Of a stretch of 64,000 nucleotides of DNA, positions 43,502 through 52,194 are shown one piece after another; the stretch's first letter is position 1; the number at the start of each line of letters is the position of its first letter. The position numbers were made by a program, and so were the translations under genes. Source of the DNA: Igneacidithiobacillus copahuensis (GTDB taxonomy: Bacteria; Pseudomonadota; Gammaproteobacteria; Acidithiobacillales; Acidithiobacillaceae); assembly GCF_018854015.1 (NCBI RefSeq), contig NZ_JAAXYO010000012.1, forward strand, positions 1-64,000. The letters are read 5' to 3'. Under the pieces are notes generated by a model. The model was not told where the DNA came from, made no database searches, and saw only the letters and a list, made by a program, of their open reading frames with translations.

Positions 43502-43810
43502 ATGAAAACCCAGCTTCCCGCCGATGTCCGCCCCTACCGCCGCACGCCCGAGTTCACCGAGGCCACCATCCCCGCTGGGCTGCTGCGGCACCACAGCACC
43601 AAGCCGGGGGTGTGGGCGATGATCCACGTGCTCGAAGGGACGCTCGAGTACCGCATCCTGGAGCCGGTCGAGGAACGCCACCTGCTCACCCCTGGCCACC
43701 CGGGGGTGGTCGAGCCGACGGTGCCGCATGAAGTCGCACCGCTTGGGCCGGTGCGCTTCTATGTCGAGTTCCACGCCGTCGCGCCGGACGTCGGCGATCC
43801 GCACGGCTGA
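43502..43810 (+). CDS. DUF1971-family cupin protein
   Basis: The 102-residue protein matches DUF1971, a small beta-barrel fold also found at the N-terminus of some tellurite-resistance TehB proteins. Characteristic parts are YRRTPEFTEATIPAGLLRHHSTKPGVWAMI, EYRILEPVEERHLLTPGHPGVVEP and VRFYVEFH. It lies 15 bases after the ATPase gene with GGAGACG upstream. Its role with the exporter is unknown; a resistance function is only a guess. Confidence 0.82.
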   Translation: MKTQLPADVRPYRRTPEFTEATIPAGLLRHHSTKPGVWAMIHVLEGTLEYRILEPVEERHLLTPGHPGVVEPTVPHEVAPLGPVRFYVEFHAVAPDVGDPHG

Positions 43811-43890
43811 AAGGGAGGTTAGCATGGTCCGTATTGCTGAAGACAGTTGTCCATCATCAGAGTTTTTCTCGTCATTCGTGGAGCATTTAT

Positions 43891-45399
43891 ATGTATAACA
43901 ATGGCTTGACGCGCATTTTTGGCGTTTGCCGCGGCGCTGGCAACAATGCTCCATTTCGCGCAGTCATGGCAATGGCCCTTGCCGGCTCGCTGGCCGCCTG
44001 CGCCGCTGGTCCGAATTTCCAGCGGCCCGCTCCGCCCACGATGGCGAGCTATACGGCCACGCCGTTGTCGGCGCAAACGCTGTCTTCCCCCACCGCCCTG
44101 GGCGAGGCACAACACTTCCGTACGAACGCCCGTGTGGCTGCGCAGTGGTGGCGGAATCTGGGCTCGTCCAAGCTAGACGCCCTGATCGAGCAGGCCTTGC
44201 AGAACAGCCCAACGCTGGCCTCTGCGCAGGCCACTTTGCGGCAGGCGGAGGAGCTCCATGCGGCGCAGGCAGGATCGACACTCTATCCCCAGGTAGATGC
44301 TGGCGCTGCTGCCCAGCGTCAACGCTTCAATCCCGGTACCTTGGGGCAGGTAGGCAATGCCCGTACATTCAGCATCTACAGTGCCAATCTTGGAATGCAC
44401 TACAACCTGGACCTTGCCGGTGGCAACCGTCGCGCCCTGGAAGCCCTCTCCGCACGCGCGGACTACCAGCGCTATGAATTGGAGGCTGCGCGTCTGACCC
44501 TAGCAGGGAATATCGCTACCGCTGCCATCACCCGAGCGAAGCTTGCTGGCCAGCTTCAGGCGACTACGGCGATGCTGCAGAGTCAGGAGGAACAGATACG
44601 GATTGCCCGCGAGCGTCTGCGGCTAGGTCAGGCGGCGCCAGATGAAGTGCTAGCCTTGCAGACCCAGGCGGAGCAGACGCGGGCGCAAGTGCCTGCCTTG
44701 CGCAAACAGATGCAGCAGGCTGAGCACCAGCTCGCCGTGCTGGCTGGCCGCGCCCCGGGTGCCGGTGGCATTCCGGAATTTACGTTGGCGGACTTTACTC
44801 TACCCGCCGAACTGCCGCTCAGCTTGCCCTCTGAGCTGGCGCGGCAGCGCCCGGACATTCTCGCCGCCGAGGCGCTGCTACATGCGGCCAATGCCGAGTA
44901 TGGCGTCGCCCTGGCCAAGCTGTATCCCCAGCTCAATCTGAGTGCCACCCTCGGCAGTCAGGCCCTTACTGCTGGCGCTCTGTTCGGTCCCGGCTCCGCA
45001 GTCTGGAGCTTGGTCGGACAACTGACTCAGCCCCTATTCCATCCTGGTCTGCCGGCGGAAAAACGGGCAGCACGCGCCGCCCTCGACGCGGCCGCTGGCC
45101 ATTATCAGGAGGTGGTGCTGGAGGCCTTGCGGAACGTCGCCGATGTACTGCGTGCCGTGGAAAACGACGCCCAGACACTGGCTGCCGAGGCTGCGGCGGA
45201 GCATGCAGCGCAGGGTACTCTCGACTCTGTCGAGCAGCAATACCGCCTTGGCGTGGCCAGTTATGTGCAGTTGCTCATTGCCCGGCAGCAGGTTCAACAG
45301 ACTCGCCTTGGACTGCTTGCGGCCCAAGGACAACGCTTGACTGATAGCATTGCCCTGTATCAGGCACTCGGTGGCGGAGCCTGGCAGGAGCGGAGCTGA
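43891..45399 (+). CDS. NodT-family outer-membrane efflux lipoprotein
   Basis: The 502-residue outer-membrane factor has a lipoprotein signal with lipobox SLAAC followed by AAGPNFQRPAPP, the usual N-terminus of RND-type outer-membrane lipoproteins, and two repeats of coiled-coil hairpins including LPSELARQRPDILAAEALLHAANAEYGVA. The ATG at 43891 has GGAG upstream; an upstream TTG at 43834 is unlikely. Base composition returns toward the surrounding average here. It may complete the ABC exporter or be independent. Confidence 0.9.
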   Translation: MYNNGLTRIFGVCRGAGNNAPFRAVMAMALAGSLAACAAGPNFQRPAPPTMASYTATPLSAQTLSSPTALGEAQHFRTNARVAAQWWRNLGSSKLDALIEQALQNSPTLASAQATLRQAEELHAAQAGSTLYPQVDAGAAAQRQRFNPGTLGQVGNARTFSIYSANLGMHYNLDLAGGNRRALEALSARADYQRYELEAARLTLAGNIATAAITRAKLAGQLQATTAMLQSQEEQIRIARERLRLGQAAPDEVLALQTQAEQTRAQVPALRKQMQQAEHQLAVLAGRAPGAGGIPEFTLADFTLPAELPLSLPSELARQRPDILAAEALLHAANAEYGVALAKLYPQLNLSATLGSQALTAGALFGPGSAVWSLVGQLTQPLFHPGLPAEKRAARAALDAAAGHYQEVVLEALRNVADVLRAVENDAQTLAAEAAAEHAAQGTLDSVEQQYRLGVASYVQLLIARQQVQQTRLGLLAAQGQRLTDSIALYQALGGGAWQERS

Positions 45400-45415
45400 G
45401 TGTCGAAGTTCGCAT

Positions 45416-46195
45416 TCAGCGCGGAGGGTAGCACCAAAGCGAACACTCGCCCGTCGGCGCGCAGCGCAGCAGGGTGGCCCCCGTAGTGTTCCAGTCGCTG
45501 AGCACAAAGCGATGCGCGTGGAGAGCTGGAAGATCCTCGTCGATGGCTTGATGTGTATGACCGTGGATGAGGATGCGATAGGGTGCCGAAGGACTGGCAA
45601 AGATGCCCTCGCCCTGGATTGCCATGGCGATGCCACGATCCGTTGCCTGCATCATGGTGATGGTCTTTTTTTGTAGCTCCTTTTGGCTGCTGCGTCGTAA
45701 TCGACGGCCGATTCCCAGCAGGACGGCATAGGGCAGGATGCGCAAGAGGCCGAGCAGGAGGGGATTGCGGATGATCCGGCGAAAGCGCAGATAGCGATGG
45801 TCCTGGGTACAGAGCAGATCTCCATGGGTCAGGACGATCCCGCCGGGAAGCAGGGTCGGATCGGGTAACGCCGCAATCCCGAACTCCGCCAGAAGAGAGG
45901 GTGCCAGGGCGAAGTCCCGATTGCCGGTCATCACCCAGACGCGGATGCCGCCCTCCTGCACCATATGTAGGGCCCGCAGCACGCGGTTCTGCGATTCTTC
46001 CAGCGCTTGTGCGCGGTGCACCCAGAAATCGAAGAGATCGCCCAGAATGCAGAGATCGCTGACCCCTGCCGGAATCTCCCGGCAAAAGCGCAGAAAGAGC
46101 TCGGTCAGCTCCGGTCGCTGTGGGCCGAGATGCAGGTCGGAGAGGCAGAGGAGGTCTCCCTGCCGCTGCGCGAGGGCGGCTGGTGCCGGGTGCAC
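45416..46195 (-). CDS. lpxH: UDP-2,3-diacylglucosamine pyrophosphatase LpxH
   Basis: LpxH hydrolyses UDP-2,3-diacylglucosamine to lipid X in lipid A synthesis at the inner membrane. The 259-residue calcineurin-like phosphoesterase has the Mn-binding motifs SDLHLG (about 19), GDLFDFWVH, TGNRDF, THGDLL and HGHTHQ in order. The GTG start is three bases from the end of ppiB upstream. It converges with the outer-membrane factor gene. Confidence 0.94.
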   Translation of the reverse strand: MHPAPAALAQRQGDLLCLSDLHLGPQRPELTELFLRFCREIPAGVSDLCILGDLFDFWVHRAQALEESQNRVLRALHMVQEGGIRVWVMTGNRDFALAPSLLAEFGIAALPDPTLLPGGIVLTHGDLLCTQDHRYLRFRRIIRNPLLLGLLRILPYAVLLGIGRRLRRSSQKELQKKTITMMQATDRGIAMAIQGEGIFASPSAPYRILIHGHTHQAIDEDLPALHAHRFVLSDWNTTGATLLRCAPTGECSLWCYPPR

Positions 46196-46198
46196 AGA

Positions 46199-46699
46199 TC
46201 AGGCGATACGTTCGGCCTTTTCGATCACCACGGCTTCCTTGGGCACATCCTGGTGCATGCCGTGGTTGCCGGTGGCTACCTTGGCAATGGCGTCCACCAC
46301 TTCCATCCCGGAAGTGACCTTGCCGAAGACGGCATAGCCCCAGCCGCTGCCGGAAGCGGAACGGAAGTTGAGAAAATCGTTGTCCACGAGATTGATGAAG
46401 AACTGCGCCGTGGCCGAGTGCGGATCGTTGGTACGCGCCATGGCCAAAGTGCCGCGCTCATTTTTCAGGCCATTTTCCGCCTCGTTTTTGATCGTATCGT
46501 GGGTATTTTTCTGCTGCATTTTCTCGGTGAAACCGCCGCCCTGAATCATGAAACCCGGGATCACGCGATGGAAGATGGTCCCATCAAAAAAACCTTCGTC
46601 GACATATTGCAAGAAGTTGGCGACGGTCTTTGGGGCCTTGGCGTCATCCAGTTCGATCTGAATGTCGCCGTGATTGGTATGCAGTACCACTTGTTCCAT
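46199..46699 (-). CDS. ppiB: Peptidyl-prolyl cis-trans isomerase (cyclophilin)
   Basis: The 166-residue cyclophilin accelerates proline isomerisation in the cytoplasm; there is no signal peptide. Family motifs FDGTIFHRVIPGFMIQGG and AQFFINLVDNDFLN are present with the catalytic Arg in FHRV. It is immediately upstream of lpxH, as in many gammaproteobacteria. Confidence 0.96.
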   Translation of the reverse strand: MEQVVLHTNHGDIQIELDDAKAPKTVANFLQYVDEGFFDGTIFHRVIPGFMIQGGGFTEKMQQKNTHDTIKNEAENGLKNERGTLAMARTNDPHSATAQFFINLVDNDFLNFRSASGSGWGYAVFGKVTSGMEVVDAIAKVATGNHGMHQDVPKEAVVIEKAERIA

Positions 46700-46791
46700 G
46701 ACGGACTCCTATCTGTGAGAAAATTTTGCCCAGAGTAGGGGCCTTGCCGCCGCTTGTCGAGCCTCTTGCCCGAATTCTGACTCTTCATTAG

Positions 46792-46814
46792 TATTTGCAA
46801 CAAAGTTGCAAATA
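46792..46814. promoter_or_regulatory. Perfect inverted repeat before TonB receptor gene
   Basis: TATTTGCAA (46792-46800) and TTGCAAATA (46806-46814) form a perfect 9-bp dyad with a five-base spacer, 13 bases upstream of the receptor ATG. It is a strong operator candidate, probably for a metal or heme responsive repressor. I cannot assign a regulator. Confidence 0.65.
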
Positions 46815-46827
46815 TGGTGGGAGCAAA

Positions 46828-49098
46828 ATGAAGAAGACTTCGCGGCGTCTGCGCGCTCAGGCAGGCTTTGCGGCGCTATGGGCAGTATCCTCTGCGCTCA
46901 GTGACAGCGTGCTGGCAGAGGATCTCGGTACGGTACAAAGCAGCGGGATGGCGGCGGCGTTGGCACCGGCCCTGGGGGAAAATCTGCCAGGCCACAGCGC
47001 CAGCGCCTTTCGTCTGCAGCAACGGCAGATCGAGGCGCTGGCTGGCCCCGGTGGCGCGAATGCCGATGCAGCGCTGGGCTTTCTGCCGGGCGTGTCCTAT
47101 AACGCGCCGGATGCCCTCAACCTTGCCAACGTGCAAAGTGCCAACAAGGGCTTGCGCGTGCGTGGTGAGACCGCCCAACATGGCGCTGGCGATCTGCTCG
47201 CCGGCGTACCTTTCATTGCCGGTTTTTCCGGGCCCGGACAATGGCTGGTAGACCAGGAGGATGTGCGCAGCGTGACCCTCTATGCCGGTGCGGTGCCGCC
47301 CTTTCTCACGGCACCCGGTACGATCGCCGGGGTGGTGGACAGCGAGCTGCTCTGGCCGCAGGCGCAGAGCTCGTGGCTCCTGCGGCAAAGCATTGGCAGC
47401 AACTGGTTTTCCCGAAGTTTTCTGCGCTGGGATAGCGGCCTTCTGCCGGGGGGCTCCAGTCTCTTTGTTTCTGACTCCTTCACCCGTGCCGATATCTGGC
47501 GTGGCAGCGGCTTCGCTCCCGCCGGGCGCAGCAACGTGGCGCTCGCCTGGCAGCAGCCTTACGCCAGTGGCCGCCTGCGCCTTTTTTATACGCACAACGA
47601 CTACCGCAGCGACAATTACCGCCCCCTGACCTTTGCCCAGTCTCAGGACTTGGCCCGATTCGGCGACTTAGGTTACAACGCCACGCCAGCGTCTGACCCC
47701 CGATCCCCTGAGGCCGCTTGGTATCAGGGCTACAACCGCCAAGATTTTCGCAACGATGCCCTGCTGTTGCTTTGGCAGCAGAGTCTCGGGCGCCTTGGCG
47801 CGGTGCAATTGGAGCCCTACGGCATGAAAGAAACGGGCTGGTACCAGCGCGGCTTGCTGCAGGGGACACAACCGCTCGTCCAGCGCACCGACATCGATTC
47901 CTGGCGCTGGGGGCTGCGCCTACAATGGGAGAAACGTCTCGGGCCTTGGCGCTGGCAGGCGGGGTATTGGCATGACGAAAAGATCGCGCCACATCCGGCC
48001 ACCAACAGCGCCCTGTATCTACCGACCGTTGGCGGCGGCCTGCAGTTTTTGCGCTGGTCCCTGCTCAGTGGCCCCACTCGCGCGGAGCGCTACGACAGCC
48101 TCTTTGCCGAACAATCCTGGCAGTCCGGTGCCTTGGCGCTGACGCTGGGCGGGCGATATCTCTGGGATCGACTGCCGAGTTTGCAGGCCTATGCCACAGC
48201 CGGGATCAGTACCGACTCTCTTAACCAAGCATTGGCGCAGGCACAGCCCGTTACTGCGCTCTCCGTGACCGGCCGCACCCTGGGCGCTTTTCTGCCCTAC
48301 TTGGGTTTCCGTTGGCTGCTCAATGAGCATTGGCTCTTGCGCGCCAGCGCCGGTAGCAATGTGGCCTCCCCCGGCTATGACCTCTGGCCTGCCTATCAGG
48401 CCAATGTGGCCGCGTTGCAAAAGGCGGGCCTGGCAATTCAGTCGTTATGGGATGCCCAGCGCCTGCAACGCGCGGACCAGGGGGATCTGGCACTGCGCTG
48501 GGCCAACGACTCGGGCTTTGTCGAACTACTGGGGTATTACGGTACCTTTCGCAACAAGTCGGTAGCCGTATTCGATCCGCTGTCGCAATTGGTCTACCCG
48601 CAAAACGTGGGCGATGGCCGCAGCTTCGGTGCCAGCATCAGCGCCGAGTGGCGCATGGCACCGCACTGGCAGATCGCTGGCAACGGCAACTATACCCGCA
48701 GCGCGTTCAGTCGCGATTTCCAGTCGCTGGGCGGCCAGACCCTCGTGGTTTCCGGCTTGCAGACCCCGGATACGCCTCTGTGGACCGGCAACCTTCTGCT
48801 GCGACATGAAGATGATGCCTGGCGCGCCAGTGTGGCCGGACGCTATCTAGGACAACGCTGGGCCGACAGCCTGCACACAGAACCCGTTTCCGCCTACTTT
48901 CTGGCGGATCTCAACGCCGGCCATCGCTGGCGTTGGAACCGGCAGGAACTGGACCTGGATATCTGGCTCTACAATCTCTTTGACCGCCGAGCCATCGGCT
49001 TCATCAACACCGGTGGTTTGACAGTAGATAGCGGGGCAAACTTTTACCCCCTCTCAGCGCGTACCCTCGCTTTGACCTTCAACTGGCACTATCACTGA
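46828..49098 (+). CDS. TonB-dependent outer-membrane receptor
   Basis: The 756-residue protein has a signal peptide (about 1-30), a plug domain containing GFLPGVSYNAPDALNLANVQSANKGLRVRGE and a C-terminal beta-barrel that ends in a terminal strand LALTFNWHYH. A TonB box near the mature N-terminus is not obvious. The ATG at 46828 is preceded by GGTGGGAG and by a perfect inverted repeat. The barrel is of the metal- or organic-uptake kind; the ligand is unknown. Confidence 0.88.
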   Translation: MKKTSRRLRAQAGFAALWAVSSALSDSVLAEDLGTVQSSGMAAALAPALGENLPGHSASAFRLQQRQIEALAGPGGANADAALGFLPGVSYNAPDALNLANVQSANKGLRVRGETAQHGAGDLLAGVPFIAGFSGPGQWLVDQEDVRSVTLYAGAVPPFLTAPGTIAGVVDSELLWPQAQSSWLLRQSIGSNWFSRSFLRWDSGLLPGGSSLFVSDSFTRADIWRGSGFAPAGRSNVALAWQQPYASGRLRLFYTHNDYRSDNYRPLTFAQSQDLARFGDLGYNATPASDPRSPEAAWYQGYNRQDFRNDALLLLWQQSLGRLGAVQLEPYGMKETGWYQRGLLQGTQPLVQRTDIDSWRWGLRLQWEKRLGPWRWQAGYWHDEKIAPHPATNSALYLPTVGGGLQFLRWSLLSGPTRAERYDSLFAEQSWQSGALALTLGGRYLWDRLPSLQAYATAGISTDSLNQALAQAQPVTALSVTGRTLGAFLPYLGFRWLLNEHWLLRASAGSNVASPGYDLWPAYQANVAALQKAGLAIQSLWDAQRLQRADQGDLALRWANDSGFVELLGYYGTFRNKSVAVFDPLSQLVYPQNVGDGRSFGASISAEWRMAPHWQIAGNGNYTRSAFSRDFQSLGGQTLVVSGLQTPDTPLWTGNLLLRHEDDAWRASVAGRYLGQRWADSLHTEPVSAYFLADLNAGHRWRWNRQELDLDIWLYNLFDRRAIGFINTGGLTVDSGANFYPLSARTLALTFNWHYH

Positions 49099-49299
49099 GG
49101 CCGCGTCCGCCTTTTTTCGGCGTCGGAGAAATCCATAGACCGGGCAGTAACCGATCGCCGCAGTAGCAATCAGAAGCAGGCCGGAGAAGGTCCATTCCTT
49201 GTAGGGAAAGGGATTCATGAAGTAGATGGCAACCAGGATGGCGCCAAAATACAGGCGCAGCCAACGCTCTACGGGCAGCATGTTCGGTCGGATTCTCAT
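49054..49299 (-). CDS. DUF2892-family membrane protein
   Basis: The 81-residue protein has two hydrophobic segments (about 13-30 and 37-55) and the DUF2892 pattern MRIRPNMLPVERWLRLYFGAILV and GYCPVYGFLRR. The family forms small inner-membrane proteins, in E. coli the tail of YgaP. It converges on the TonB receptor gene and overlaps its last 45 bases. Confidence 0.8.
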   Translation of the reverse strand: MRIRPNMLPVERWLRLYFGAILVAIYFMNPFPYKEWTFSGLLLIATAAIGYCPVYGFLRRRKKADAASVIVPVEGQSEGTR

Positions 49300-49813
49300 G
49301 GCGATTCCTCCAAATCGGATGCCAAGGTCTTTACTGTAGGCCTTTCCTCAGCGGGATGCAATGATTCGGCTGCGTCACTACTTGCGGCGGTAGCGCAGAT
49401 TTTGTCGCAAGGGACAAAGTTCTTCGGGCTCCATATCAAGACCAGAGAGTTGTGACTTTTTGGGTCTTCTTCGCGAGACGTTTTTCAAATATCCCCTCAA
49501 GACCAGCATGATAGTCGTGATGTTTTCTTCTGGAGAGCTTGCCGCTGCCACGGCTGATGAACTGCATTCCTGGCGCACGAAGATTGGGACGAGTCTAGGA
49601 ACAGAAAGAGTAAGTTTGTCAGACGATTTGCCTAGCGTGGTCATACTTGGTCACAATCTATTGAGTCTTGTGGTGTATCTGCAATAGAATGTCGGCACGG
49701 TATGACAAGTAGGCGCTGCGGTCTGCATGAAGATGCGCGCGGTGATAGCTCGGATGCCGGTGTTTTTGCTTGATTTTTTTGCTCGTTATTCCACCCGAAA
49801 TGAGGAGACCGTT
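49300..49813. other. Gene-poor stretch, function unclear
   Basis: This 514-base stretch is less GC-rich than its surroundings. It holds overlapping short open frames on both strands (49378-49644 minus and 49460-49687 plus), but neither has a good ribosome-binding site or a recognisable family. It may hold a decayed gene and must contain the promoter of the lipoprotein at 49814. Confidence 0.5.
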
Positions 49814-50119
49814 ATGAGCAAGCTGACCACCACGTTGAAAGTTGCAGCCCTGATCCTGCCTTTGGGTCTGGCTGGCTGTGCCACCAATTCCGACCTCGCC
49901 AAGGTTGCTTCCAAGGCTGACGCTGCGCAGTCTACCGCCAACGAGGCACTCGCCAAGGCCAATGCGGCGCAGAACACCGCCAATGATGCTCTGAGCAAGG
50001 CCAATGCTGCGCAGAGCACTGCTGACCAGGCGATGAGCACTGCCAATGCTGCCAACCAGAAGGCTGAAGAGGCCAACGAGAAGGTTGAGCGGATGTTCAA
50101 GAAGGCGATGATGAAGTAA
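49814..50119 (+). CDS. Alanine-rich Lpp/OprI-like outer-membrane lipoprotein
   Basis: The 101-residue protein has a lipoprotein signal peptide with lipobox LAGC (Cys22), then a coiled-coil built of 14-residue alanine-rich repeats, and ends KKAMMK with a C-terminal lysine, the residue Lpp uses to attach to peptidoglycan. OprI of Pseudomonas and Lpp of E. coli have this design. GAGGAGA precedes the ATG, and a strong terminator follows. An L,D-transpeptidase lies immediately downstream on the other strand, which might make such links. Confidence 0.88.
   Translation: MSKLTTTLKVAALILPLGLAGCATNSDLAKVASKADAAQSTANEALAKANAAQNTANDALSKANAAQSTADQAMSTANAANQKAEEANEKVERMFKKAMMK
49919..50086 (+). repeat. 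Four tandem 42-bp repeats in lipoprotein gene
   Basis: Residues 36-91 are four 14-residue units (two heptads each): DAAQSTANEALAKA, NAAQNTANDALSKA, NAAQSTADQAMSTA and a diverged NAANQKAEEANEKV. The DNA units are 42 bp and the middle ones are very similar, suggesting expansion by duplication. Confidence 0.85.
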
Positions 50120-50145
50120 GTTTTACCGGTTCGGTAAACTGAGAG

Positions 50146-50168
50146 GCCCCGCTTCGGCGGGGCTTTTT
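50146..50168 (+). terminator. Intrinsic terminator after lipoprotein gene
   Basis: GCCCCGC (50146-50152), TTCG tetraloop, GCGGGGC (50157-50163) and five T residues. The site separates the lipoprotein from the converging L,D-transpeptidase gene. Confidence 0.93.
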
Positions 50169-50171
50169 GTT

Positions 50172-51101
50172 TCAGTCTGCATCGGGTATCGGGTCACGAA
50201 CCGCTATGAGTGTTGGCACCCCATCTGCTTCGCGAAAAACCTGGAGCGCCTGCACCCAGGATATCTGCATTCCCGCCGGAATTTGTTCCTGTAGCCAGCG
50301 CCGGAAAGCCTGTTCTTGCCCGCGCGTATCCGGTTTTTCGTGTAAGGGTGGGAACACCTGCAAAAAATAAGAACCGTCGCGCTCCCCCCAAAGCCAAGGC
50401 TGGTCAACGACCTGCACGACCGTGCCCGGCGCGACCTGCGCAAACAACGCCTCGATGTCGTTTGGCATCAGGCGGATACAACCATGACTGACCCGCATCC
50501 CCACCCCATAGGGCTTGTTGGTACCGTGGAGCAGGTATCCACTCCAGCCAAGACGCAACGCAAATTGTCCCAACGGATTGTCAGGGCCCGGGCCGACAAC
50601 GGCGGGTAAAGGATCGCCGTTTTTTGCATGTTCGGCGCGAATGCTGGCCGGAGGCGTCCAGCTTGGATCGCGGATTTTGGCGGTAATCGTTGTCGTGCCA
50701 GTGGGAGTGTTCCAACCCTCCCGGCCAATGCCAATCGGAAAGGTTTCTACGGTATTGCCGTGCGGCGGGTAGTAGAACAGGCGCATGGCTGGCAGGTTGA
50801 TGACGATGCCCCGGCGCGGCGTTGCAGGCAGGATGTATTCGCTGGGAAGCAGGATCTGCGTTCCGGCCTTAGGCAGCCAAGGATCGACGCCTGGGTTGGC
50901 GGCACGCAGGGCATCGTAACCAATGTCCTGTTGTCGGGCGATATCGACCAAGGTATCTTCATGACGTGCGTTGAGATAGCGGATTTCTCCTACCATATTG
51001 CCCTGCGGCAAGGGATAGGTAGTCGCAGAGGCGGCGCCGATGCCACAGAAAAACGAGTATAGGAGAACAGCGGTCAAACGCACGGGGAAAACCTGAAGCA
51101 A
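50172..51101 (-). CDS. L,D-transpeptidase (ErfK/YbiS family)
   Basis: The enzyme cross-links or anchors peptidoglycan in the periplasm. The product of about 309 residues has a signal peptide (LTAVLLYSFFCGIGAASA), a LysM-like segment (about 50-95), and the YkuD domain with HGTNKPYGVGMRVSHGCIRLMPNDIEAL containing the catalytic Cys. A TTG at 51101 has AGGCGG six bases upstream and is used here; GTG at 51083 is an alternative. It converges on the Lpp-like lipoprotein gene. Confidence 0.9.
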   Translation of the reverse strand: MLQVFPVRLTAVLLYSFFCGIGAASATTYPLPQGNMVGEIRYLNARHEDTLVDIARQQDIGYDALRAANPGVDPWLPKAGTQILLPSEYILPATPRRGIVINLPAMRLFYYPPHGNTVETFPIGIGREGWNTPTGTTTITAKIRDPSWTPPASIRAEHAKNGDPLPAVVGPGPDNPLGQFALRLGWSGYLLHGTNKPYGVGMRVSHGCIRLMPNDIEALFAQVAPGTVVQVVDQPWLWGERDGSYFLQVFPPLHEKPDTRGQEQAFRRWLQEQIPAGMQISWVQALQVFREADGVPTLIAVRDPIPDAD

Positions 51102-51147
51102 TGGAAACCGCCTGAGTCTGCCAGATTGCCTGGGGTGGTCAAGTATC

Positions 51148-52194
51148 TCAGGTACCCTGCCGATAAAAGAGATCCATGACCAGACTGAAGCGCTGGAGCT
51201 CTGGTCCACTCCTCCTGCCGGTCATGAGCTCAGCGTGGGCAAAAGCACCCAGCATCGGACAGTTGGGGAAATGCTCATGCCATAAGCGCAGCTCGTTTTT
51301 CGCTTGTGAGGAACAATCCATCGCGCGGGAAGAGGAGTAGCTGAGCCAGGCGAAGTCCGGCATCCCGCGCGGCCTGACTGCCTCCAGAATTACCCGGGTG
51401 TCCCGTAGAGCCGCGTCTGGATTACGCCAGGCAAGAAAGACCTGACTGTTCGCCCGCAGCGGTCGCTCCAACCATAGGCCGCTGCGATTGCCATCGGTTG
51501 CGACAATGTGCAGGTAGCGAATGCGTGATTGCGCATCGCGCTCTGCTACCAGCAGTTGGTCCAGGGGCAGCCGACGTGCTTCCCGCAAGGCAAAGGGGAT
51601 GTTGCGGGCAAGGAGAGGCAAAGCGGAATAGCGTTCCAGCTGCAAGAGTAACGCACCCTCTTGGCGAAAATATGGGAAGAGATTCGTCAGCGGGCTGATA
51701 CCGGAAGAGCTTTCCTGCTGATGTTGCAATGGACCCAACAATGCTGTGCGCAGCAGGTGCCGGCGCTGGGGATATTGCCAGAACCAGGAAAGTTTGCTGG
51801 TGACCACTCCCATCGACGCGTTTTCTTCTGCGGGCAATTCTCCCGCATCCAAGTCTTGTGGGCTAGCCCAGAACAGCGTGTTGGCACCATGTTCACCGAG
51901 TCCAAGGGGGGAAGAGAACAGCAATACCGCGCAGGCCGCCTGTCCCAGTGCGCTGCCATGATCGCTGATGACTCCGGGGAAGGAAGCGGCGCGAATTTGC
52001 AGACAGGCGAGACGTCTTGCAAGACGCTGCAAGGCCGCGCGTGGTTGCGGCAGATGGCTCGGGCTGAAGACAATGAGGGCCCCGCTGACCGGCCCCGCAA
52101 GCTTCGCGAGAGCCATGGCTACGGCATCATCGAGCAGGGCCTCTGGCCCTTTGCTACCCGTGGCAAACCCGGAAGAGACGGCCTTCTCAGCCAA
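51148..52194 (-). CDS. FIST-domain protein
   Basis: The 348-residue soluble protein has a FIST N and C layout, with the C-terminal MLGAFAHAELM and an early SGALIVFSPSHLPQPRAALQRLARRL pattern. FIST domains are proposed small-ligand sensors, often linked to signal transduction. The TTG start at 52194 overlaps the end of nth by eight bases, so the two genes are cotranscribed. Ligand and role are unknown. Confidence 0.78.
   Translation of the reverse strand: MAEKAVSSGFATGSKGPEALLDDAVAMALAKLAGPVSGALIVFSPSHLPQPRAALQRLARRLACLQIRAASFPGVISDHGSALGQAACAVLLFSSPLGLGEHGANTLFWASPQDLDAGELPAEENASMGVVTSKLSWFWQYPQRRHLLRTALLGPLQHQQESSSGISPLTNLFPYFRQEGALLLQLERYSALPLLARNIPFALREARRLPLDQLLVAERDAQSRIRYLHIVATDGNRSGLWLERPLRANSQVFLAWRNPDAALRDTRVILEAVRPRGMPDFAWLSYSSSRAMDCSSQAKNELRLWHEHFPNCPMLGAFAHAELMTGRRSGPELQRFSLVMDLFYRQGT

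Noticed and set aside
49378..49687. Two opposing short open frames in the 49.3-49.8 kb gap
   Set aside because: Neither has a good ribosome-binding site, family match or clear coding composition, so neither was annotated as a gene.
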